A DNA stretch of 5,327 bases, taken from assembly GCA_038232255.1 (NCBI GenBank), contig JBBSIF010000151.1, forward strand, positions 1-5,327. The letters are read 5' to 3'. Within the stretch, counting starts at the first letter, position 1; every line of letters begins with the position of its first letter. The position numbers and the translations under genes are program-made. Origin of the DNA: JAWWPG01 sp038232255. GTDB lineage: Bacteria > Actinomycetota > Actinomycetes > Propionibacteriales > Nocardioidaceae. Below are positions 1 through 5,327 of this stretch, in pieces. The notes beneath the pieces are model-generated. The model was not told the origin of the DNA. It saw only the letters and a list, made by a program, of their open reading frames with translations, and did not search any database.

Positions 1-1907
1 ACCTCGTACGCCACGAGGTACCGGAGGACCTCGACCCCGCCGGTCCCTGGGTCGACTTCCACGACGGCCACGTGGGCGCCGTACGGATACGTCATGTGGT
101 TGACGCTGAAGCGATAGCGAGACCTCAGCCCCGCCTCCTCATCCTCATGGACGTGGGGGCTTCCCGGCTGGGCCGCTGCGGCGATGTCCACGAAGCTGAC
201 GGCCGTTCCGGGAACGCCGACCACCTGGACTGCGCCCGACACCATCTGCAGCTCGCCCTGGTCCACCTCAAGGACGCGAGACGCCAGCTCGAGCATGCGG
301 GCCGCCACGACACGACCGGCCCCGCGAACGGCACTACCGGCGACGACCGTCGAACGGCTCGCCCATGAGCCCGTGCCAAAGGGCTGCAGCACGGTGTCAC
401 CGTTGACAACGTCGACCGAGTCGACCCCCGTCTTGAGCTCGTCGGCGACGATCTGGGCCAGCACCGTCTCGATGCCCTGGCCAAGCGACGTGCCACCCGA
501 GTGCACCCGCACCCTCCCGGTGCGGGTCACCTCCACGTCCGCCGTCTCGTGCGGGCCGAGTCCGCTCTTCTCGAGGAACATGGCGACACCGAGCCCGCGC
601 AGCCTGCCTTCCTCTCTGCTCCGTGCCACCTCGGCCCGCCAGCCGAGCTCCTCGACCCGCGCCATGGTCTTGTCGAGGAGGCCGTGATAGTCCCCGGCGT
701 CGAGAACCATGTCGGTGCCGAGCGTACTGATGGGTCGCCGGTGAGGCAGCTCATCGGCGTGCAGCAGGTTCCGCCGACGCATCTCGGTGCGCTCGATGCC
801 GAGCTGGTCGGCAGCGATGTCGAGGAGCTGCTCGCGGGCCGTCGTGCCCTCGAAGCGGCCTGGCCCCCGGTAGGTGCCGCACGGTGTCTTGTTGGTGAGG
901 ACGACCCGAATGCGCCCAGAGTATGCCGGCACGCGGTAGGGACCCGGCAGCATCGCCAGGGTCAGCTCGGGCACGATGACCCCATGGGTCCGCGCGTAAG
1001 CGCCGTTGTCGTGCACCACATCGTCTCGTAGGGCCAGGATGTGACCGTCGGCGTCAAGTGCCACGGCGATGACGTGCTGCTGCTGACGCGAGTGGTTCAC
1101 CGACACGAGGTGCTCCGCCCGGTCTTCGACCCACGCGACGGGACGACGGTTCCGCACCGCGAGCCACGGGATGAGGAAGTCCTCGGGATAGAACTCCCCT
1201 CTGACCCCGAACCCCCCGCCTGCGTCCACCGCGTGCATCCGGACGGCGCACTCGTCCAAGCCGAGCAGTCCGGCGAGCACGTTCCGGTTGAACACCGGCA
1301 CCTTGGTCGCGCCGTACACCTCCAGGCTGAGGCCGGTCGCGTCGATGTCCACGACGAGCGCCCGCGGCTCCATCGGCACGCCCGAGTGCCGCCCGACATC
1401 GAACGTCAGGGTCACGACATGAGCCGCACCGGCGAAGGCCTCCTCCACGTCGCCATATCCGAGTGAGAGCTCGGCGGCAACAGGCCCCGACGCATCGAGG
1501 ACCACCGGCTCCTCGACGAGCTCGACCACTACGAGCTCGGCGGCGTCCTCGGCGGTGTACGCGTCCTCGGCTAGGACGACGGCGATCGGCTCGCCAACAT
1601 AACGAACGGCCGGACCGGCCAGCACCGGCTGCAGATGTTCGCTGAGGTCAATGTCCTGCACCTTCAGCCGCACCGGGATCCGCAGGTCACCCGGCAGGTC
1701 CGCGGCGGTGACGATGTCCACCACCCCAGGAAGGGCAAGCGCCTTTTCGACGTCGATCGTCAGGCTGCTTGCATGGGCGACGCTGGACCGCACGACCCGC
1801 GCATGCAGCATGTTGAAGCGCTGCACGTCGGCCGCGAACTTGCCGCGACCCGTGAGCAACCGGTGGTCCTCCTTGCGCGGCACGCGTGCGCCAACCACCG
1901 TGGTCAT
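1..1907 (-). CDS. Second molybdopterin-binding large subunit L2, xanthine dehydrogenase family (3'-partial)
   Basis: The frame opens with ATG at 1907-1905 and runs without a stop to the left edge: 635 complete codons plus two bases. By alignment with L1, whose matching EVDPGTGG lies at 635-642, roughly 120 C-terminal residues are missing, including the region of the catalytic GEGG glutamate. The hammerhead domain is at about 15-135 (GARVPRKEDHRLLTGRG at 6-22; VGEPIAVV at 104-111). The first Mo-cofactor domain is at about 155-385, with DAGGGFGVRG at 228-237 and active-site loop GTYRGPGR at 344-351. The second starts near 430, with GGTSLGQGIE at 471-480 and GTGSWASRS at 511-519. Gly348 replaces the copper cysteine of CO dehydrogenase. 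The linker after the hammerhead domain (about 135-155) is clearly shorter than in L1. The start is supported by the ATGA overlap with the Fe-S gene and a GAGG 5 bases upstream. Its substrate, and whether it shares the S and M subunits with L1, are unknown. Confidence 0.95.
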   Translation of the reverse strand, partial: MTTVVGARVPRKEDHRLLTGRGKFAADVQRFNMLHARVVRSSVAHASSLTIDVEKALALPGVVDIVTAADLPGDLRIPVRLKVQDIDLSEHLQPVLAGPAVRYVGEPIAVVLAEDAYTAEDAAELVVVELVEEPVVLDASGPVAAELSLGYGDVEEAFAGAAHVVTLTFDVGRHSGVPMEPRALVVDIDATGLSLEVYGATKVPVFNRNVLAGLLGLDECAVRMHAVDAGGGFGVRGEFYPEDFLIPWLAVRNRRPVAWVEDRAEHLVSVNHSRQQQHVIAVALDADGHILALRDDVVHDNGAYARTHGVIVPELTLAMLPGPYRVPAYSGRIRVVLTNKTPCGTYRGPGRFEGTTAREQLLDIAADQLGIERTEMRRRNLLHADELPHRRPISTLGTDMVLDAGDYHGLLDKTMARVEELGWRAEVARSREEGRLRGLGVAMFLEKSGLGPHETADVEVTRTGRVRVHSGGTSLGQGIETVLAQIVADELKTGVDSVDVVNGDTVLQPFGTGSWASRSTVVAGSAVRGAGRVVAARMLELASRVLEVDQGELQMVSGAVQVVGVPGTAVSFVDIAAAAQPGSPHVHEDEEAGLRSRYRFSVNHMTYPYGAHVAVVEVDPGTGGVEVLRYLVAYE

Positions 1908-2392
1908 GGTGACCTCGCTTCCCGACGGCTGGCGGTCACCTCGGTCACGGCGTCGACAATGCCCTGGTAGCCCGTGCACCGGCAGAGATTGGCTGCCATG
2001 ACCTCCCGTACCTCGTCCGCGTTCGGCTCCGGGCCGTCGGTGAGATAGGCCTCGGCGAGCATGAGGAAGCCGGGGGTGCAGAATCCGCACTGCAGTGCGT
2101 GGTTCCGGCTGAAGGCTTCCTGCAGGTCGCTGAGCTGGTCGCCGTCGGCGAGGTCTTCGACCGTGCGCACCGAACGGCCGTCAGCCTGCACACCGAAGAC
2201 AAGGCATGACCGGACCGGTTCGCCGTCAAGGAGTACCGTGCACGCTCCGCAGATACCGTGCTCGCAGCCCAGATGGGTACCTGTCAGACCGATGTCCTGG
2301 CGCAGCACGTCCGCGAGGGTGCGCCGCGACTCGACGACAAGCTCGTGCTCGGTGCCGTTGACGTCGATGCTGATCAGGTGAATGTCTTTCAT
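1904..2392 (-). CDS. [2Fe-2S] small subunit of a xanthine dehydrogenase-family molybdenum hydroxylase (CoxS-like)
   Basis: This complete 162-aa protein has the typical length for the family. The N-terminal plant-type ferredoxin domain (about 3-78) carries C43, C48, C51 and C63 in the CEHGICGAC...C pattern. The C-terminal four-helix [2Fe-2S]-binding domain (about 80-150) carries C102, C105, C137 and C139 (QCGFCTPG and NLCRCTGY). All eight cluster ligands are present. Q101, just before C102, is the conserved residue that contacts the molybdopterin dinucleotide in this family. The subunit relays electrons from the Mo centre to FAD. There is no signal peptide, so a cytoplasmic enzyme is likely. 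The ATG overlaps the stop of the upstream large subunit (ATGA) and follows a strong GAGGAG. Its own stop overlaps the ATG of a second large subunit, so this single Fe-S gene lies between two catalytic subunit genes and may serve either or both. Confidence 0.97.
   Translation of the reverse strand: MKDIHLISIDVNGTEHELVVESRRTLADVLRQDIGLTGTHLGCEHGICGACTVLLDGEPVRSCLVFGVQADGRSVRTVEDLADGDQLSDLQEAFSRNHALQCGFCTPGFLMLAEAYLTDGPEPNADEVREVMAANLCRCTGYQGIVDAVTEVTASRREARSP
1913..1916 (-). promoter_or_regulatory. Ribosome binding site for the second large subunit L2
   Basis: GAGG (minus strand) lies 5 bases before the ATG at 1907, inside the end of the Fe-S subunit gene. It is a short but well-placed Shine-Dalgarno match that fixes the start of L2 along with the ATGA overlap. 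Confidence 0.6.
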
Positions 2393-4713
2393 CTCTTCTC
2401 CTCGATGGCGGCGATGACGTCCTCGGGCAGCACGGGGATGTGGTTGATCTGCGCACCGAAGCTCCGCAGCGCATCGTTGACCGCGTTCAACACCGCCGCC
2501 GGGGCACCGATCGTGCCGCCCTCCCCCATGCCTTTGGCTCCTGTCTCCGACAGCTCGCAGCGTGTCTCGAGGTGGTGGATGCTCACGGGCGGGATCTCAG
2601 ATGCCGTCGGCACGAGGTAGTCCATGAACGTCCCCGACTGCGGCTGGCCGTCATCGGTGAACCGCAGCCGCTCGTACAGCGCTGCGGCGATACCCTGCGC
2701 CACGCCGCCTCTGACCTGCCCGTCGACGATCATCGGGTTGATGATCACTCCGCAGTCCTCCACGACGAGATAGTCGACCACCCTCACGCCGCCCGTGCCC
2801 GGGTCAACCTCGACCAACGCCGCGTGTACCGCGTTGGAGAACATGCCGGGCGGGTCGGCTTCGCCGCGGGCCTCCAGGAGATACTCGTGGCCGCCGCTGA
2901 GGCTGTGCGCCCGGAAATGGACGGTCTGCGCAACCTGCTGCATGGAAACGCGGACGTGCGGAGCGCCACGAACATGGATGTGCCCGTCCATGAGTTCGAC
3001 GTCCGACACGTCGGCCTCGAGCATCTCGGCCGCGACTGCACTCAGCTGCGTGGCCAGCCGGCGGGCGGCCACCGACGCCGCCCCGCCCCCGATGACAATC
3101 GACCGGCTCCCGAAGGTGCCCCAGCCGTAGCTGGAGATGTCCGTGTCACCCTGTCTGAGCTTGACGCGGTCGGGATGCACTCCCAGCTGGTCCGCGACGA
3201 TCTGCGCGAAGGTTGTCTCATGCCCTTGTCCGTGGCCGCACGTCCCAGTCGTCACGACGACCTCTCCTGAGGGGTCCATCCGCACGTGCACGACGTCGTA
3301 CCCGGGCGTCATGGCCATCCTCCGCAAGCCCATCGTGGCGGTGCCATAGGCGGTGCGCTCGGAGAAGCAGGCGATTCCGACGCCGCGCAAGAGGCCACCA
3401 GCCCCTGGAGTCCGCCAGCCCGCCTTCTCGATGTGCGCGCAGCACAGATCTAGCGCCTCTTGGTAGGAACCCGGCTCGTAGGTGATGCCGTTCGGCCCGG
3501 TGTAGGGAAAGTCCTCGGCCTGGATGAGGTTTCGTCGCCGCAGCTCGATCGCGTCCATCCCGAGCTGTTCGGCGGCAGTATCCATGAGTCTTTCCATCAC
3601 GAGCACGATCTGCGGCCTCGAGACGCCTCGATATGGGGCCGTCGGCGGCTTGTTCGTAGCGATCGCCCGGCCTCGCGCGGCGTACCTCCCGACCTTGTAG
3701 AGCCCCGGAAGCTCCGTCACGGCCATCAACGGCTCGACGGCCGAGGTGAAGGGGTACACCGAGTAGGCGCCCACGTCACAGCGGACGTCGGCGTCAAGTG
3801 CGACGATCAGGCCGTCGGAGCCGAAGCCGATCCGGACGCGGTACTCCTGCTCGTGGCCGTGAAAGGACGAGGTGAGGTTCTCGCGGCGGTCCTCGGTCCA
3901 CCTGACCGCGCGGCCGAGCTTGCGCGCCACGAGCGCGGCGACGGCCTCTTCGCGTCCGACGACGCACTTCAGGCCGAAGCCCCCGCCCACGTCGGGGGCG
4001 ATGACGCGCACCGAGCGCTCAGGCAGTCCCATGACAGCGGCGACCCCGGAGCGGACCTGGTGGGGCACCTGGGTGGAGATGTGGAGGACCATCTGCTCGG
4101 CTCGGTCGTCCCACTCGGCTAGGCAGCCCCGGCCTTCCATGGGTGCTGCGGTGACTCGGGCGCTGGTGAACGTCCGCTCCAGCACCAGGTGAGCGTCCTC
4201 GAGGGCCTGCTGGATCAGGGGGTCCTCAAACATGGGCAGGTCGATGAGTACACCGTCGGGGGCCTCGTCGTGGACCGGGCCGCGACCGGCCAGCGCGGCG
4301 TCGATGCTCATCACCGGTTCGCGGTCATCCATCTCGACGAGCACGAGCTCGGCCGCATCCTCGGCGAGGTAAGGGTCATCAGCGACGACGACGGCGAGGG
4401 GCTCCCCCGCGAACCTGATCCTGTCTCCAGCCAGGAGGGGCATCGTCGTCCGCACGAACTGCTCACGCTCCAGCGCCGCCATGAAGCCAGGACTGCCCAG
4501 GTCCGCAGCGCTGAGGACGGCGCCCACCCCGGGGAGGGCAGCGGCCGCCGTGGCATCGATGCTGCGGAGCTGGCCGGAGGCCTGCGCGCTGCGCACGAAC
4601 GCGAGGTGCAACGCGTGTGGATGCCCCAGGTCGTCGACGAAGCGAGCCCGGCCTAGCAGCATCCGGCGATCTTCTCGTCGTGGCAGGCGGGCTCCGGTCC
4701 AGGGGGTAGTCAA
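2389..4713 (-). CDS. Molybdopterin-binding large (catalytic) subunit L1, xanthine dehydrogenase family
   Basis: This complete 774-aa protein has the usual length for CoxL-type large subunits. An aldehyde oxidase/xanthine dehydrogenase hammerhead domain spans about 18-135 (FAGEPLAVVV at 101-110). The first Mo-cofactor domain spans about 165-405, with VGGGFGLK at 242-249 and active-site loop APYRGVSR at 359-366. The second spans about 430-765, with GHGQGHETTFAQ at 493-504, GTFGSRS at 532-538 and KGMGEGG at 727-733. E731 in that last motif matches the catalytic glutamate of the superfamily. The loop has Gly363 where aerobic CO dehydrogenase has its Cu-binding Cys, so CO oxidation is not supported; the substrate is unknown. 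A TTG start is chosen because it overlaps the upstream stop, has a Shine-Dalgarno-like AGGGAA before it, and keeps the conserved GARLPRREDRR; the next ATG (residue 18) would remove that. Residues about 452-475 hold extra sequence relative to the second large subunit in this operon. It sits between the FAD and Fe-S subunit genes, overlapping both by 4 bases. Confidence 0.96.
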   Translation of the reverse strand: MTTPWTGARLPRREDRRMLLGRARFVDDLGHPHALHLAFVRSAQASGQLRSIDATAAAALPGVGAVLSAADLGSPGFMAALEREQFVRTTMPLLAGDRIRFAGEPLAVVVADDPYLAEDAAELVLVEMDDREPVMSIDAALAGRGPVHDEAPDGVLIDLPMFEDPLIQQALEDAHLVLERTFTSARVTAAPMEGRGCLAEWDDRAEQMVLHISTQVPHQVRSGVAAVMGLPERSVRVIAPDVGGGFGLKCVVGREEAVAALVARKLGRAVRWTEDRRENLTSSFHGHEQEYRVRIGFGSDGLIVALDADVRCDVGAYSVYPFTSAVEPLMAVTELPGLYKVGRYAARGRAIATNKPPTAPYRGVSRPQIVLVMERLMDTAAEQLGMDAIELRRRNLIQAEDFPYTGPNGITYEPGSYQEALDLCCAHIEKAGWRTPGAGGLLRGVGIACFSERTAYGTATMGLRRMAMTPGYDVVHVRMDPSGEVVVTTGTCGHGQGHETTFAQIVADQLGVHPDRVKLRQGDTDISSYGWGTFGSRSIVIGGGAASVAARRLATQLSAVAAEMLEADVSDVELMDGHIHVRGAPHVRVSMQQVAQTVHFRAHSLSGGHEYLLEARGEADPPGMFSNAVHAALVEVDPGTGGVRVVDYLVVEDCGVIINPMIVDGQVRGGVAQGIAAALYERLRFTDDGQPQSGTFMDYLVPTASEIPPVSIHHLETRCELSETGAKGMGEGGTIGAPAAVLNAVNDALRSFGAQINHIPVLPEDVIAAIEEKR
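2398..2403 (-). promoter_or_regulatory. Ribosome binding site for the [2Fe-2S] small subunit
   Basis: GAGGAG (minus strand) sits 5 bases before the ATG at 2392, within the last codons of L1. It is the best Shine-Dalgarno match in the window. Together with the ATGA overlap it suggests efficient coupled re-initiation of the Fe-S subunit. Confidence 0.75.
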
Positions 4714-5327
4714 GCCGGCTTCCCTGGCTGCTGTCCGGTCGCCTCGGCGAACGCCCGCTCGGTGAGCGTGCCGACAAGATGCTTGCGATACGCCGAGCTG
4801 CCGTGTGCGTCATCGGGAGGCGAGACGATGTCTGCCGCGAGCCGGCCAGCCTCCCTCCAGGTCGCCGGGGTGGCCGGTTCTCCTTGGACGGCAACCTCGA
4901 CCTGAGTCGCCCGGTAGGGCTCACCGCTCACGCCACCGATCACGACGGCGACGTCCGAGCAGACTCCGTCCGTGACGTCGAGACCGACGGCGGCTGCGGC
5001 TATCCCGAAGTCGCCCTGTCGTTGGGCGAACTCCGTGAGAGCCGCGTGTTCACGCGGCCGGGGGAACAGGATCTCCACAACGACCTCGTCCGGCTCGCAC
5101 GCGGTGGTGAGAAAGCCGGTGAACCACTCCGCCGCCGGGACCTGCCGCTGCCCGCGGGGGCCCAGCACGATGATGAGCGCGGCGAGCATCCGGGCCAGCA
5201 GGCACCACTCCGCCGACGGGTCGGCGTGGGCCAGACTCCCGCCGATGGTTCCTCGTACCCGTATCGGGGAGTGGCCGACCCAGCGCGCAGCACGAGGCCT
5301 GAGGGCGAACCCCGGGGCGATCTTCGG
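4710..5327 (-). CDS. FAD-binding medium subunit of a xanthine dehydrogenase-family molybdenum hydroxylase (5'-partial, CoxM-like)
   Basis: The frame is open from the right edge to a TGA at 4712-4710, giving 205 visible residues. Family members are usually about 280-290 residues, so roughly 80 N-terminal residues, including the first FAD-binding glycine motif, lie outside the window. Visible residues 27-37 read TIGGSLAHADP, the second FAD pyrophosphate-binding motif of the CoxM/XdhB family, preceded by the usual IRVRG. A C-terminal CO-dehydrogenase-flavoprotein domain follows (about 95-195), with FAQRQGDFGIA at 100-110 and SSAYRKHL at 177-184, both typical. By family knowledge this subunit takes electrons from the Fe-S clusters onto FAD and passes them to an acceptor in the cytoplasm. 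It is the first gene seen in the operon, and its stop overlaps the TTG start of the next gene. An internal ATG at 5189 is not the start, because the FAD motif lies upstream of it. The family is certain; the electron acceptor is unknown. Confidence 0.95.
   Translation of the reverse strand, partial: PKIAPGFALRPRAARWVGHSPIRVRGTIGGSLAHADPSAEWCLLARMLAALIIVLGPRGQRQVPAAEWFTGFLTTACEPDEVVVEILFPRPREHAALTEFAQRQGDFGIAAAAVGLDVTDGVCSDVAVVIGGVSGEPYRATQVEVAVQGEPATPATWREAGRLAADIVSPPDDAHGSSAYRKHLVGTLTERAFAEATGQQPGKPA
4720..4725 (-). promoter_or_regulatory. Ribosome binding site for the L1 TTG start
   Basis: AGGGAA (minus strand) ends 6 bases before the TTG at 4713. It lies inside the last codons of the FAD subunit gene. 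With the TTGA stop/start overlap it supports the TTG start over the later in-frame ATG at residue 18. Confidence 0.6.

Noticed and set aside
405..430. Local gtcgac repeats (gtcgaccgagtcgac)
   Set aside because: They encode the in-frame D-S-V-D region of L2. Two copies of a palindromic hexamer are expected at this base composition and there is no operator context.
501..1466. Plus-strand open frames of 176 and 141 codons opposite L2
   Set aside because: They are shadows of the L2 frame, which reads continuously with all family motifs on the minus strand.
2440..3270. Long plus-strand open frame (276 codons) opposite L1
   Set aside because: It lies wholly antisense to a well-supported large subunit. 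Its Arg/His/Asp-rich, low-diversity translation has no recognisable domain and is the usual by-product of high-GC coding on the other strand.
1047..3800. The same 14-base string gtcggcgtcaagtg in L2 (near 1047) and L1 (near 3787)
   Set aside because: It encodes part of ALDAD in both but at non-equivalent alignment positions. It is short and GC-rich, and is best explained by chance and shared codon bias rather than a repeat element.
3460..4122. Plus-strand open frame (220 codons) opposite L1
   Set aside because: It is antisense to the conserved Mo-cofactor domain of L1, with no domain and no plausible ribosome binding site context.
1904..5327. Labelling the cluster coxM-coxL-coxS (aerobic CO dehydrogenase)
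   Set aside because: The copper-binding Cys motif is absent from both large subunits and the gene order is not coxMSL, so no cox gene symbols are given.
1..5327. Promoters, terminators, RNA genes, CRISPR, IS elements
   Set aside because: The window is covered end to end by overlapping coding frames. No intergenic space, hairpin-plus-T run, tRNA-like fold, spaced repeats or terminal inverted repeats were seen.

Overview
The window is a GC-rich stretch (about two thirds G+C by eye, strong G/C preference at third codon positions) that is essentially entirely coding on the minus strand. It carries part of one operon for a molybdenum hydroxylase of the xanthine dehydrogenase / aldehyde oxidase / CO dehydrogenase superfamily. 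Base composition, codon use, a TTG start and 4-base stop/start overlaps fit a high-GC soil bacterium, most likely an actinobacterium. That is inference: no taxonomic marker gene is present.

Reading in the direction of transcription (right to left), the layout is as follows. (1) 5327-4710: FAD-binding medium subunit, missing its N-terminus at the right edge. (2) 4713-2389: complete 774-aa molybdopterin-binding large subunit, here called L1. (3) 2392-1904: complete 162-aa small subunit with two [2Fe-2S] clusters. (4) 1907-1: a second molybdopterin-binding large subunit, L2, open from its ATG to the left edge and missing roughly its last 120 residues. All three junctions are 4-base overlaps (TTGA, ATGA, ATGA), so the genes are probably translationally coupled. 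There is no intergenic space, and no promoter, terminator, RNA gene, repeat array or mobile element was found.

The expected enzyme takes electrons from hydroxylation of a substrate at the Mo centre of the large subunit, passes them through the two Fe-S clusters of the small subunit to FAD on the medium subunit, and then to an acceptor. Both large subunits have YRG in the active-site loop where true aerobic CO dehydrogenases have a copper-binding cysteine (AYRCSFR), so neither should be called CO dehydrogenase. The substrate cannot be told from the sequence.

The most notable point is the order M-L1-S-L2: two clearly divergent large subunits flank a single Fe-S subunit, with one FAD subunit visible. 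They could be alternative catalytic subunits sharing one electron-transfer module, a mixed complex, or two enzymes in one operon. No novel system outside this known superfamily was seen.
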